From: Guyanagaster necrorhizus
Lineage: Eukaryota; Basidiomycota; Agaricomycetes; Agaricales; Physalacriaceae
Reading direction: 5' to 3'
Assembly: GCF_019112545.1 (NCBI RefSeq)
Contig: NW_025064897.1
Location: forward strand, 1,023,548 to 1,087,547
Length of the DNA: 64,000 nt
Shown: one piece after another, positions 21,001 through 33,984 of the stretch
Layout of the letters: each line of letters starts with the position of its first letter
Numbering within the stretch: the first letter of the stretch is position 1
The notes under the pieces: model-generated
The model's input: the letters and a program-made list of their open reading frames with translations, nothing else
Databases searched by the model: none
What the model was told of the DNA's origin: nothing
Position numbers and translations under genes: made by a program

Positions 21001-24000
21001 AAAGTCCATTCTGTGGTAATATGTTTGACAACCGAGTTCTATGGGTCCGTCAGGCAGCAGAAAGGTTGTCACACATACTCTCGGACTACTGGGTGGGAGT
21101 CGCAAGAAGGATGACTTCTTACCGAAAATTCCGAATTCGCTGAATCGGACACTCGGACTGTTTGTCCGATCTCCTTTCCTCTCCGTTTCAGGAAGAAATC
21201 GGTTCTCCTGTGCATCCACATTTTCTTGACGAATCGACTGTTGGCTATGTTGACGTGTTTATTTCTTAGGCCTAAGATCAGTTAGTAGGGCCGACATGCC
21301 CTGATGTCGAAAACATGACACAGATAAATGTTTCGCTCCTCAAGGCCCCTTGTAAGCACCAGTTGACAAAAGGTTAAAGACATTTCTGATGTTGATCCAT
21401 ACTCAACGTTTGTGTGAAGGAGCTCGTTGGTAGAACTGCTCAGTCCTCTTCCCCAGAGACTGTTCTGCAGTTTCCTATTTCTAGCTGGGGCTGTTTTCAG
21501 TGCAAACACAGTGGGAGGGAATCAATAGATGATCAGTGTTCTTGGAAGCTGATGGACTGGAAGCGCCAGTTTGAACTTCAGTCCTCTTAGATGAGGCTTC
21601 CTTTTTTTTTGTTCATAGACACGTTACGTTTGAGAAACAACGCCTTATTGGTCTTCTTGCTTTCTCGGAACCGCAAGTCGTCGTCGGTGCAATGTTCCTC
21701 TCTGACTTCGTCTTCTGCTTTAGTCACTAGGCCTCCCTTCCATCGTGCCGTCACACAGGGTCAATTTTCAAATGAATCTCACGAAAAAATTTTATGGTAA
21801 ACATGGACATTCAATTTTATTGCCGCAACAGTTTCACGGTAAACCAGACCCTCAACATCAACTGCTTCACTTGGCCTCAGGTAGAATCATAAATTTACAT
21901 GCCACTGTCACTGCTTCCCCTTTGCTAGAAAGCAAATGTGCAGGTGATTATGTGTTGAAAGCCGACTCGATGTAAGTCTACATTATATTGATCTCATATC
22001 GACGCTTACCAGGCTCGCTGCTTTTCTGATACTACCTACATCGATATTATCTAGGTCTCGATTTCGGAATAAACTATTCAGGAGCCCCGCTCCTCCCCGG
22101 CGAGGAGCACCGGTACGGCGGCTTTCCCGGAACGTTGGCATGTGTGATGAAATGATGGGATCATGGAATTTGTCCGACAAGATTACCATATTAATACATT
22201 ATCTACCGAGAATTCAATTTTTGCAAACTAGGGCAGTTAGGACGAGTATGGCCTTGAATCCGGCAATAGCCACACCAGTGTCCAGATACCACTGCATTCT
22301 CAGAAGCCACTGCATATGGATCTTGGCATGGGGCATCTCCACTTCCATGAGAATGACCTTCCAGAGCACCTGTGAGCCACTGAGTATGTGGATGACCAAC
22401 TGGATTGAGAGCTGGTGGATCTTGTAGTCTGTTCTGTCTTTATTGCTGGATATCTTCCCACCTAGATAGACAGTGAGTGAATCCTAATGTAAGATGAGCA
22501 GTTAGGACCTAGGTACCTGATATCATGCAGCTGTTCCAATAAATCATCAAGCTATTCCTGAGTTTGACCTGTCATTGGGTAGAATTAGCATGCTAGATGC
22601 AGTAGATGGGATGTCTGTATCCCAGACAAAGTTTGACAATGAATATCTCAGTGCAATGCTGGGGTAGTCAAGGCCCACAATACTTGAAAATGTCAATTTG
22701 TCAAAGAAACTGTCTGAGAATTTTGCAGAAGGACTTGGTGACTGATACTTGGTAAAACAATGTAATGCAGCCATGACTTGGAGGGAGGAAAGTGAGATGG
22801 TTGAGAAAGACTGCAGAAAGGCAGTGTATTTATATTTTTCTCAGTATGATAACCACTTCAAGTAAAGCTACTGAAATGTCAACTACAATACAATGGACAG
22901 AAATGGATTTGACCTTGTTCATTACTACCCCCTGCCTGGTTTTCATTGAGAAGACATGGCTCAGTGTGTCACAGCTGTTGATGTTTGGGATTGAGATAAG
23001 AGTTGTATTACACAACTGTAGTTGGGGTTTGTAGCAAGTTCCTTCAACATTGGAAAAATTATAGCTACATATGTTTCTATAGTATTCTAGTAAGTTCCTA
23101 CACTGTCCCAGAGTCTCCGTGTGCAGTCAGCAATGAACTAACTTCAGTACTTTCATCATCTCGAAGTTTCCGGATTTTTCCGGATTGATACCGAGTCCGG
23201 CATACTATATTTGGTATGATTGATCATGCTCGATTCTCGAAAGCCATCTTGGCAAGCAAGGAGTGGAACACATGAAATTATAACATCAGAAAGAACTGCT
23301 ACTCTAGTCCGTGTGAAAGCTCAGTACAACAGTACAAACTATATTGATTTCTCAGGCAGACTACTTCGACTACAGGTTCTGGCTCAGGGCCATGTCTGAT
23401 GAGCAGGGGGCATGGCATGGCATCATAACGGTCGTCATGTGCATAGTGCACAGCCTCCGGCTTGGATGGGTCCTCCAGCCGAGGCAAAGTCTTGAGAAAC
23501 CCTGGGGCTCCTCAATAGCTTTTTCCCTCGATTTCTGTCCGGTCCAGACGACTACTCCAACATATGGTTTAACCTTTCGTGGAATCAGTGTCCACATGGC
23601 CAGTGCCCGGTCCGACTCCTCGTCAGAAACGGACGCCACCAAATTTCTGTTGGGCTCGGAGATATTCTTTGACATCACGTATTGTCCGGTTTTCCTCGGG
23701 CGTCGGGTGTTTGCGAGCAGGGGGATTGGTCGACAGCTCGAGGGTCGAGTTATGACGCTGCAGTAGCGCGGGTTAATTTACTAGTGCATCCGATGGGGTG
23801 ATTGCCGTTATTGATGTGATTGGCGTGGGACGTTATGAGATCAGTGCGTATGGAGAACTTAACATCCGTTAGGACGCCACCTCGGACATGCAGGAAGGTA
23901 TGTTATATTGCGCCAAGCAAATCGTACCTAGCATGGATTTTCAATTGTATTGTAGTTATGTCTAGTGAACAAACCAGTTATCCAGTTGTGCCCAAGGTTG

Positions 24001-24251
24001 CGTTTAGGATTTACTTCGATATGGACTGTCACTAAAGGTATCATGGTAATTATCTACAGGACAGAGTATTATGTGAGGCATAGATAAATGAGGGGCATAC
24101 GCTAGCAGCAGCAGATAACAGATGTGTGTGATATGTACATTTTCCTTAAATTATTGCAAGGCCGTCAGATTATACAGAATTAGTGGAGCAACTATATTAA
24201 GTTACGCCAAAAGAGCATAGTACGAAAGAGGAAATAACCCGCCAGCGGAAC
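18013..24251. other. Gene-poor stretch with one transposon-like remnant
   Basis: No complete gene could be supported over 6.2 kb. Open frames are short (under 145 codons), occur on both strands and show no recognisable domain. 22190-22800 carries a zinc-knuckle remnant, listed separately. The open pair at 23344-23766 (plus) and 23370-23678 (minus) is unassigned. Confidence 0.5.
22190..22800 (-). pseudogene. Gag-like remnant with CCHC zinc knuckle
   Basis: On the minus strand 22274-22233 reads C-G-Y-C-R-I-Q-G-H-T-R-P-N-C, a perfect C-x2-C-x4-H-x4-C zinc knuckle, preceded by a histidine/glycine-rich segment in the same frame (back to about 22420). A second minus frame, 22774-22547, starts M-A-A-L-H-C-F-T-K-Y-Q and may be its N-terminal part. 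Stops separate the two. CpG is sparse here, as in the other elements. Retrotransposon gag is the likeliest origin; a host zinc-knuckle protein is possible. Confidence 0.5.
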
Positions 24252-25833
24252 TTAAAGTCCCAGATCGCTGTCCGAAGGGGAATACTGTTCCCCATATCCA
24301 GAAGCCAGTATGTGTCCCCGCAGCGAATAATGCGGATCCGTGCTATTCAAGACTAGCAGGTCATGATGATCCACAGCCCAAGCCGACGTCTGAGGTTGAG
24401 ACATGCACGCGGTTGGCCAATGAGAAAAGTTCCGATCAGAACACGCGTTGAGAGGTGGCGGTATCGCAACGTTACACGCCGGCGTCTCCGCAAAATGGGG
24501 TGGTAGGGCAGGTCCGGTCGACGAACGAGAGTAGAGAATGGGCGAAGGTGTTGGGTATGTATGTGAGAATTCGTAGACAAGGGACAAAAGTATTACCTCG
24601 TCCGACGGTCTAGGTTCGATGATGGTTTGAGTCACGGTACACTGTGCTAAATCTAGGCGGGCTGTTAGAGAAGAACGTTACATAAAAGAAGGGTATGGCA
24701 ACGTACCATATCTTTCACACAGATGTACCCAATATTCGGGTAGGAACTTGGTTCGGTAGGCATAACAGGAGGCAGGGTTTGCTTGCTCCGCGTGTGGGAG
24801 CAACGGTGATACCTCCGAGTGCACCGGTACATTGTTGGCATAGACAGTGAAGGAAGAAAATGTAGAAGCTGATGTAGGCCTCGAAGAAGTGAATGTCACG
24901 GTCGGGGAAAGTGTCCAAAGAGGACGGTCGGCTGAGAGAATGATTCGGCGATGATAGGAAGGCTTAGGCGGCACTGGTTCAAAAGAATGTCGTAAGGGAG
25001 AGTGACCACGCCGGGTGGATTCTTGGTGACAGATCTCGATGCGAACGACGACGTTGCGAGGTATGGCAGGGAGCACCTGATACCCAGTTTCATCAAAGGA
25101 GACGCTGCTGAGCGGGCTCAAACGAGACGATTCGGAAGATAATTCGGTCGAGGACGATGCAGTACACTCTGATAACGGCGAGGCCAGAGCGAAGTCGGTC
25201 GTTTCTGAGACTGGAGAATCAGCGGAGGTGTCCGTCGAGGATGAATCTGGCTCAGGAGAATACTCTCTCCGTGTGAGCAGCTCAAGGACTAAGAATGGTC
25301 GTCGTGAGTGGAAAGGAATATTTTGAGTCCTCAGATTACTCACCTCTTTCGTCTTCACATGTATCACGAAGTTGCTGAAGGCGACTCCCCACTTGCTTTG
25401 CCGTCCTGCTTTTGCCCGTCTTCTTGAAGATTTCGTCTGATATAAAGATATTCCGTTTGGGAAACCGACGAAACTCTTTGGGATTCCTAATACTTGCGGA
25501 ATGCGGACGATATTTTTCCAGAGCTGGACGGTCGGAAATATGAGTGGCAGATATAAATTTAATGACGACGAAAGTACCTTCTATTAAGGCCGCTTCAATT
25601 TCCGGCGGCCAAACAGGTTCGTTCTGTTTATTTTTCATCGTCTTCCATGATTTCCTACCTGTGATAATGGTATCGGGACGAATTTTAAAAGAGCGAGAAT
25701 GGCGTCGACTGGGGGTTGGTCGAAGATTTCCTTCCATTGTCGGGTATAGGCTATTGAAGACAGGAGAGAACTGAAGTTCGTTGCCCATGGGCGGCAGGGA
25801 TTTGAAAAGAATGACCCTCGGAGGCCGGGCCAT
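24252..25833 (-). CDS. TEA/ATTS-domain transcription factor
   Basis: Three exons (25833-25344, 25288-24707, 24652-24252) joined by GT-AG introns of 55 and 54 nt give 490 residues in one frame. Residues about 70-160 form a TEA (TEF-1/TEC1/AbaA) DNA-binding domain: V-W-P-P-E-I-E-A-A-L-I-E-G at its start, then F-P-K-R-N-I-F-I-S-D-E-I and the recognition-helix motif T-G-K-S-R-T-A-K-Q-V-G-S-R-L-Q-Q-L. The family binds DNA and, in fungi, controls development and filamentation; that role is family knowledge only. Downstream is a Ser/Thr-rich acidic stretch (about residues 180-240). The gene is divergent from the WDR5-like gene across 711 bp. The last exon could be split once more. Confidence 0.87.
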
Positions 25834-26544
25834 ATATAAACCGCCCAGCTAAGGTGGCAGAATACCCATCATAGGTCTGGTAAGATCCAGATTGCCTGCC
25901 AAGTGCCTTGTCTTTAGCGGATGGATCGAATGCAGACGGCGACTTTATGTTCAACAAAGCCATTATGCCGTCACTTCGATACCATGGTACCCTATACATT
26001 GCAGAAAAAAGCGGCCTTGAATAAGAATGATCGGGGAACAAAAACAGTAAGCCCAAAGAAGTTCCTGGAACCTGATACTACGCGCACAACTGTTCCACTT
26101 TAACCGGATGCAGAAAAAAGACATTACGGTATTTTTGTTGGAGACCGCCATTCAGTTTTACGTACAGATCGCCAATGGGGCCGTGAAATGCCGGCGAAAT
26201 TTAAGACCGTAATATGCGGGAACAATGTCATTTGGACCCTTTGGAGCGATTTTTTCGCTTCCTGAGTGAAAAGACAAGGGCGGGCAAAGCAACAGAACCA
26301 CAAAGAGAGAGACCTTCGAGAAAATGACGCAAGAAACAGATTTAATAGACGTACATAGAGATATGACCGGCGCAGATGATCAAAATGCAGATTTGGTGAG
26401 AACCGGCAAACCTGTTAAACTTGGTTCGAACTAAAAATTTCAAATTCATTTCTAGCTGATGATTGTCTTTGTTTGCATCTGAGGGTCTTGCGGCACCGAA
26501 AAGCCGAGTGGTGACTTTGTTTTTGCTTTCCACCATTGTGCTCA
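25834..26544. promoter_or_regulatory. Shared divergent promoter region of the TEA gene and WDR5-like gene
   Basis: A 711-bp intergenic region with the two start codons facing outwards. A TATATAA-like sequence lies at 25833-25840, right at the TEA gene start codon. No other element could be assigned with confidence. Confidence 0.45.
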
Positions 26545-27983
26545 ATGCATGCTTCGGACGATTCGTCGACGGAAGACGATGCGGCATCGCAGACGACAGA
26601 AGATGATCCTCAAGTCCCGGAACTCAGTGGACAATCTGGTCCACCACCGCCTGCGAGAACTGCTCCCGTCGCATCTTCAACAACGAGAGAAAGACCACAC
26701 TACGAGCTACGACATTCAATGAGAGGTCATACAAAGTCAATTTCAGCTGTAAAATTTAGTCCAGATGGGACGTTCTTAGCTTCTTGCGGTAAGTCGAAGG
26801 TGTTTCTTTTTTTGACGGTGCTGTTGAAAACTTTCTTTGTCAGGTGCAGAAAATATGGTCAAGATCTGGTCCCCCTTTACTGGAGAACTTATACGAAATC
26901 TAAATGGACATACCGCCGGCCTCTCTGATATCTCCTGGACCACAGATAGCGTCTATTTGGCCTCGGCGTCCGACGACAAAACTATTCGAATATGGGAGGT
27001 CGATACTGTATGTATTGATAGCGTTAGTATGATTTCAATATATCCTGATGGTTTTTGAACCAAGGGTCTGACTGCAAAAATCCTGAAAGGCCACGCCAAA
27101 GAAGTGTTCTGCCTCAACTACAATGCCGCGTCTAATCTTCTTGTGTCTGGGTGCTGTGACGGAGATGTCAAAATCTGGAATACAGCCAGAGGTTTTATGC
27201 ATTGCTATACTTATCCTCCTGACTTTGATTGAACCTTGTTACCGCAGGCAAGTGCATGAAGACGCTGCATGCACACTTGGATTATGTGACGGCAGTGCAT
27301 TTCAATCGGGATGCGTCTCTGATCGTGTCTTGTTCCTTGGATGGCCTAATGTGCGTTCAGGAGTTCACAAGTGATCAAGGCTAACCTGTTCCTTGATACC
27401 AGACGCATATGGAATACAAGCGATGGACAGTGTCTGAAAACCCTTGCCGAGTCGCAGGATGCAATCTGGTCGGTCGTGTCATATCGGGTTTCCCAGTACT
27501 CTGACACTGCCGTTAGCCAACACGTGCAGTTTTCCCCCAACTCCAAGTATATTCTTTCTACGGCACACGATAGTGCGATACGATTATGGGATTATCAGAC
27601 CAATCGCTGTCTAAAAACATATGTTGGCCATTCTAATTCGAAGTACTGTATATCGGCCTGCTTCAGTGTTACTGGTGGGAAATGGATCGTAGCAGGCAGC
27701 GAAGATCATAAAACCTACATTTGGGACCTGCAAACACGAGAGATCGTTCAAATTCTTGAAGGACATACCGGTACGTTTCTCAACCACCTGACCTGACTAG
27801 CACCAACACTGTCTTGTTTCAGACGTCGTCGTCGCAGTCGCTGTGAGTATTGTGTCGTCTTTTCTCGCCCAGGAACTGACATACCCCTTCCAGACACACC
27901 CCTCGCACAACATGATTGCAACGGGCTCCATTGACAGCGATCTTACCATCCGGATATGGTCTGATCGCACAGGCGAAGCCTGA
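26545..27983 (+). CDS. WD40-repeat protein, WDR5/Swd3-like COMPASS subunit
   Basis: An acidic, S/T-rich leader (about 45 residues) is followed by seven WD40 blades: [15 protein letters not shown], then blades ending I-W-S-P-F, I-R-I-W-E-V, V-K-I-W-N-T, R-I-W-N-T, I-R-L-W-D-Y, Y-I-W-D-L and I-R-I-W-S-D. Order and wording match WDR5/Swd3, the beta-propeller that scaffolds the COMPASS histone H3K4 methyltransferase in the nucleus. Exons include 26545-26788, 26844-27007, 27065-27191, 27248-27350 and 27403 onward; the last introns (near 27480-27530, 27770-27820 and 27840-27890) are only approximately placed. Start ATG 26545, stop TGA 27981-27983. All frames are intact. It converges with the TBC gene, 266 bp away. 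Confidence 0.88.
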
Positions 27984-28249
27984 CGCCGACTTTGTACTTT
28001 TTTTTTAACGGTTTTCATGACGACAGTGTAGATTTACTTTCAGATCATCAATAACATGTACATCTTGGTGTAGAAAAGGGGTTAGGCTGGAAGATACTCA
28101 GTGTTGATAATACTAATACATGGTCCATTAAATGCGACAGGAAATTGTTGTGAACAGAAAAAGAAAGCATTGTCGACTGTCCGGAACGATTATGATGCAC
28201 GTGGTTGGCTAACAGGTTCGGCATTCAACAAATCTACCGCAGCGAAGAG

Positions 28250-31200
28250 TTAATTGACGTCTGACAGGTAAGTGATAACCTCACCTTTAGCCACCTCTTT
28301 GTCCGCATCAGTTAATCCGGAATCATGCGCTTCTAGGAAAGCGTCGACCTAGACACTGTTTCAGCCAGGAGCTATATGATGCAAGGCAAAAGCAGACGAA
28401 CCTCGTCCATGACGTTGTCGCCTCCGTCTAGTGTATCATCACCATCAAAGTCTTCATCGTCGTCGTCGTCCTTAGCATCATCAATGGCAAATGCAGTGCG
28501 TTCCATGAGCGCAGCATTTGCTGCTTGTACCATAGGCATCGGTGAGAACACAGAGTCTGCTGTAGCACTTGTTATATCCACACTAGGCGTCGAGGATGAA
28601 GCTACGAGCGTCGAAGAACTCTCGCTCGACTCGAGACTTGCTTTCGACGAGGAGTGCCGCATAGATGGCGTGAGAAGCGACTCCCGAGCCTTGGGTTCTT
28701 CAAGTTTCGTGTAACGTCCGATAGAGGGCCGATGAATCACCTTCGGGGATGCCGTGGTCAACAAACCGGTTTTACCACACAACTCCGCCGCTACTTACCT
28801 GATGTTTCCCAATCGTCTTTCCAATCTCATCTGTGAACATGTTGAACATCCTCTTGTTACTATCCGTGGCAATCGTAGACCAAATATCGCCTAATAGGCC
28901 ACTGTTAGATATCGGCAATTCCATGTCAGGTAGGGGGTCAAGTCTGAACGACGCTGACAGGTCGGTCTCGAAGAAGGACTCAAGGACCTCATCTGCCAGT
29001 ACAACCATTCGGAATCTAGGTGACAAAAATGAGCATTCTTCATAAAGTTAGGAGGACCTTTGGACACATACGTCGCTAAGTTCAGATACGGCTGATTAGG
29101 CGCAATATGCGGCGGTGACGATAGCTCGCCATCCTCTCCTGTTTCGTCTTCTGGTTGGGGTAAAAGAGCATCTCCATATTCGAATGCATTAGTCATGAAT
29201 CGACTGACGGCTCCGAGGTACGCATCCCCAATCTCATAACGAAATATAAACTAAAGCAGGACTATTTTAGAAGGCAAAGTGACAAGCACTGGGAACTTGA
29301 CATACCAGAAATGATTCCGAAAGAGTCAACACCTCATCTTTGGTGAGATAACCGTCTTTGTTCTTGTCGTGAAGGTTGAAGAACCATTCGATATTCTCCA
29401 TTAGATCATTGAACATGACGCCGTCCAATCCGGAGACAAGATCCTGTTAACGCCGATTCAGACGTGATCTAGACATAAAAGCAAGGGGTAAAAGTACCTG
29501 GAACGACAGGGCACCGCGGCACGACGTATCCCAAAAGAAGAAAAGGCGATCAATGAATTCGTGCTCTGCCATTTCACGATCAATACGTTGCTGAAACAAT
29601 TAGTGAGAAAAAAGGCCAGGAGGAATGATACTAGGGCAAACCTGGAAGCCGTTGCGGACGATTCGCTCGTCCCGTGCCCATGTCGCGATTTCGCTGAGGA
29701 AATACTGGAATGTCTTCAAGCCAATCCTGGTCTCAGGCTTCTCTTCTGTCCCGTCGGCAGGTGTCAAAAGACTGGGAGGGAGAGGCACAGCCGGTGGAGG
29801 AGGGTATATACACATTGCCCTGTACAGCGAATCATAGACAAGCCCAGCCTGTTCTTTGTTAAATCTGCCTAGACTTTTGAGGTTCCGCACAGCAGAACGT
29901 TTAGAAAAAGACTCTATACTATGGATGATCTCGCTCCTGAACCGCTTGCGCTCTGAAAGGATCATGTCGTCCGTTATGACCGAGAATTCACGGAATGACA
30001 CCAGAAGGAGCTCTTGGAAACGTGTTATTGCTCGCGCACGAGGATCGGTCGAGTTCGGATGTGCAGAATCTCCCAAAGATGCGAAATAATCTCGCATGAG
30101 ACTTGAGATGCAATTATCAGATCATAAGCGACAAGAAGAAGGACGGAATTTACTTGAGAAAGTGGCCGTCATCTTGGATCTGGAGAAGCTTCTCCCCATT
30201 GATCTTGAGAATAGCTATTGACAGAATATGAGTCGACATTCAACAAGTCAGCCAACGTGCTAACCCAGTCTAAAATAAGGAGGAAATTTGAGTCGCTAAT
30301 TCAGGGATATTTATAGCAGTCGCTTACCCCACTTGGAATAGTACTTTCGGGCCCATGCAGAAGAAACAATCCACAACCCGAAAAGCGAAAATCATGGGCA
30401 TACTGTTAATATACCTGTGGCGACATCAACATAAACCAAAGAACAAAATAGCAGACATGCACCCACAGACTCAAGAACCAGGGCAACGACGCAACCGAAA
30501 GTTGAACATCCACCTCTTGGAAATGGTCGTGAATCATCGGCAAGCACCGTTGGACTAAGGACTCAAAGACTCGCTGATCTAGTAGTGTTCCATGCATGGA
30601 GGGGCTGTAAAGGACTTAGATCGATATTTTCCACAGACGTCAAGGCGACGTACGCATAGTAACCAGGAAGTAGGCGATCACATAAAACTTCTAACAGCCA
30701 AAATGCTTGCTCTTCCGACATATATCTAAAGCAATTATAAGTGGATGAAACACCGGGGAAACTTGGCCACATACATAAGAATGGCTGCTGCCAAGATATT
30801 CATTGCCTTTCGATTCCAAGTCAGGGTCTGGGTGTGACTGCCAACGAGCTACGGACCTGACAATAACCAAGTTCGGGATTCTTGAACGAATAAGCCTGCA
30901 ACACGCGTCGGAGGGCGCCGATTCCTTCTTCAGACTGGTAACCTGCGTACTCTGGCAAACTCCTATGAAGATCCTTCTCAATATCCTCCGTGCTGGTACT
31001 TGTCCGTCCCTTGTTCTCCTCTAGTATCCGATCATAGCAGCCGGGGTTGGAAAAGCGCAGAAATATGGAGCCGGATAAGGTTTCCCACATCTCCCCACGA
31101 AGTCGGTTAGGTAGTCCGACTTGTACAAGGCGGGTACATTGAGGGTACCGTAAAAGGGTGAGATTACGACCATGCACTTCCAAGACGAGTCAGTCAAACA

Positions 31201-32074
31201 CGTTGAACATGCGCCGGCGCCTAACACATACTTCGCAAGTAATTTGTCCATAGTTTAATCTTGGAAGCTTCACGAAGCCTAAGTTTCTCTATATTAGCAG
31301 ACCCGTTAAGCAAAGATAAAGATACACACTTCTTTGGATCTCCAGGAAACTTGAACCGTAGCCCAAGACCGCCATGGTATGTCGTCTCCGGAGGCCCCGG
31401 GTGTTCCTTCTCCTGGCTAATAAGGCTCCCATCCTCTCTCTCCTGATCCGCGATAGAAGACGTCGTGGGCACGAGCGCTTCTGAATAACACGTCTTCACG
31501 AACCCCTTGACAGCCTTCATCTGCCCACGCTGTAGCTCAATCTTCAATGCATCACGCAGCAACAAACAGAACTGGTCTGCCGCCGGTCGAAGGGACGTCA
31601 ATTGGACGATCTACGACCATTCAATGCATGTGTCACCACCACAAGAAAATGGTGACTTACCAATTTGCCACCATGGAAGAGAGAAAGGCTCAGTGCATAG
31701 ATACCCGCTCGAGCATTGAGCCGTTCGACGCGCCGTATTGTCGACAGCGGGATGGTGAAGCGCACAGACTTGCGGTCGAGTGATGTAAAGGCCAGATAAG
31801 GAGCAATGAGATACAGTTTACCCGCCTAAGAGGCTATCGGTCAAGGGTCTCGATGCTGCAAGACCGTCGCTGTACTCACATACGAATCTTCTTCTCCTTG
31901 TACCCCCAGGCTCAACACGGCATTAATATCCATCTTTTCAACCTCCTCTTCAGGCGCCTTCTCGGACGGTGAGCCATTGGGCGCCGGTGTCGCAGGCAAG
32001 GAGAAGAATATTTGTGTTAGCTGTTCTTTCGTCGGCTCCTTGAAATTCCGTAGCGCGGTGGAAATCGTCGACAT
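28250..32074 (-). CDS. GRAM-TBC-EF-hand Rab GTPase-activating protein (Gyp2/Mdr1, TBC1D8/9 type)
   Basis: Many small exons run from ATG 32074 to TAA 28252-28250. In order: a GRAM domain near 31826-31660 ([13 protein letters not shown]); a linker; a TBC domain about 31190-30380 with R-G-E-M-W, the arginine-finger motif I-E-K-D-L-H-R and the glutamine-finger motif L-G-Y-C-Q, then S-E-E-Q-A-F-W-L-L; an EF-hand near 29400-29310 ([12 protein letters not shown]); and a serine-rich tail with an acidic D/E run encoded near 28410-28480. This layout matches the Gyp2/Mdr1-TBC1D9 family, which accelerates GTP hydrolysis by Rab proteins in membrane traffic. Both catalytic fingers are present and no stop was seen in the domain exons. 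Not every intron was placed. Confidence 0.85.
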
Positions 32075-32435
32075 CGCTGCCCGTCGCTAGGAACTGGAGA
32101 GTATGAGGACGAGGTTGATGGCCACCCCCAATTCCCAGGCGATGAAGGGTGACGAAACTGAGCAAGTGTCAAGAACGATGGTGGCTGTGCAGCACAGTGA
32201 TTCGTTCGAACATACTATTTATTTGGCGGCACAATTTCTTTAGGCTTATTTTATGTAAACTCTTCCGTACATTTACAGTATTATCAATGAAGAATGCACT
32301 ACCGGTACAAGTCGTTGTTGATAATAAAAGAGCTACATAAAGCAGCATTACCTGAGACTGTACCGGAAATCAAACAGATCTCTGGAATAGCAACATCATG
32401 TAAACGGGGAAGAATCAGAGACGAGGAATCAAAAC

Positions 32436-33984
32436 TTACCTGGGCGGAGGTCTACGAACCTCATACCTGACATTGTCACTCTCTTCTCCTTCCTCTCGAA
32501 GAATCACAATCTTTGCATACGCATTCCGCTTCGCATCGTACTTGTAATGATCCAATTCCCTCAAATTGGGACATAACATGAGCGCTTGCATGATTGCTTG
32601 GTGCATCTTGTCAAGGTTCCCATCCACGGCTCTCCATAGTGACATGCCTTCGAATACTTCTAGAGCGGGTAAAAGGGAGAATAGGTGCAGCCAATCGTCC
32701 TAAATACGTTTCAGAAGGGGGAAGGAATCATGGCACGACGCACTCACTAGTTTCATATGATATTCGGGGAAAGATAGGCGAGTGATATTTGGACATTTTT
32801 CGGCCAAGGTGAGCAGGGCGTCGTATGTGTTACCTATCGAACAGGTAAATCTAACTTCGCGAAGGCAGTCTGCATTGATCTCGTCCAGATAAGCGAACAT
32901 CGCTGGCTCAGCCGTCGTTTCAACACATTCGATAGGCCGGGGTGACGCGTAAATCGCCTTGAGCAGTAGCTCGCTTCCAAACACGCGCCGGATACGAGGA
33001 AGGGAGTCTGGACTTAGACCTCCAATCAGAGGACCCAAAGGGAACCAAGCCAACTCTTCAATAGTTGGGTTCTTTTCTAAAAAGCGAACCCAAGACTTAT
33101 CGAGGGACAGCGTCCCGCCTGATTGGAGAAATATATTGACTTTTTTGAGTTGCGGAAATACGCAGCCGGAAAGTATGGTCAGCTCCATCGGCACCTTTAG
33201 AACCTGAGTTGATTCTCGCATCAGACAGTTGAAATTAGATATCTGGATTACCATACCTCAATCGTAGGACATGCTTTGAGCATAGACTTCAGAAAAGGCC
33301 CGATCTGAGGCCTAACCCAGACACGGCCCACCAACGACAGATGTGTCAGCTTTGTCAGATTCCAGAGCTGCATAAAATCAAAAGCATGTCCCCCATCAGC
33401 AAACACCAAAGTATCGTGACCGTCCGGAAACTCACGGGATATATTGAATTATGACATCCAGGCCTAGCTTCAAATGCTCCAGCCAGCGCCACTTTTCTCA
33501 GCAACGGTTTGCTAACCAGAGTACCCAGAATCTCCGCCTCCTGCGAGGGGGTGGCCGTCGGCTCTGGAAAAGGATTATACGTACAGGACCAGGTAAAGAC
33601 CCGCAGACGATGCATATTCTGGAGAGCCATACACATGTTCTGGACTCGTGTCTCCTCGCTTCCGGTGTCATCCACATTGCATGGAGGAACCAACGTGGTG
33701 GGGGAATGGTCTGAGGCGGAGTGATTGTGCCGTTCACAGACATGTACCTCGCGTATATTGCGTGCCAGGTCAGCACGTTTTGCGAGGTGTGCCCACATGG
33801 AGGGAAGCTTGTGCCGAATGCGAACTATGCGATATTCGTTGTGTCTGGGTATAACAAGTCGAGTACATGTTCGGGATACCAGAGCAAATGAGATGAGGTC
33901 ACGGTGAAGATCAATTTCGGACAATATCTCGTCCAGAATTTCTTGAGGGAGGAGTAAAACTTGGCAAGTATTTTCCCGGAGCAT
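32436..33984 (-). CDS. F-box protein
   Basis: Starts M-L-R-E-N-T-C-Q and at residues about 12-55 has an F-box: L-P-Q-E-I-L-D-E-I-L-S-E-I, then L-I-S-F-A-L-V-S-R-T-C. The rest (exons about 33984-33430, 33250-32705 and 32700-32436) is leucine-rich, with repeated L-x-x-L and P-x-x-x-x-L patterns as in fungal F-box/LRR proteins that choose substrates for SCF ubiquitin ligases. The partner is unknown. The end is either TAA at 32438-32436 or, if GTAAG there is a donor, further exons. Same strand as the TBC gene, whose start is 362 bp downstream. Confidence 0.8.

Noticed and set aside
23344..23766. 140-codon plus-strand frame as a gene
   Set aside because: The opposite strand is open over the same stretch (23370-23678), neither shows a domain or splice context, and it sits in decayed DNA.
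28410..28480. GTC/ATC trinucleotide repeat as a microsatellite
   Set aside because: It encodes the acidic D/E run of the TBC protein's C-terminal region and is short.
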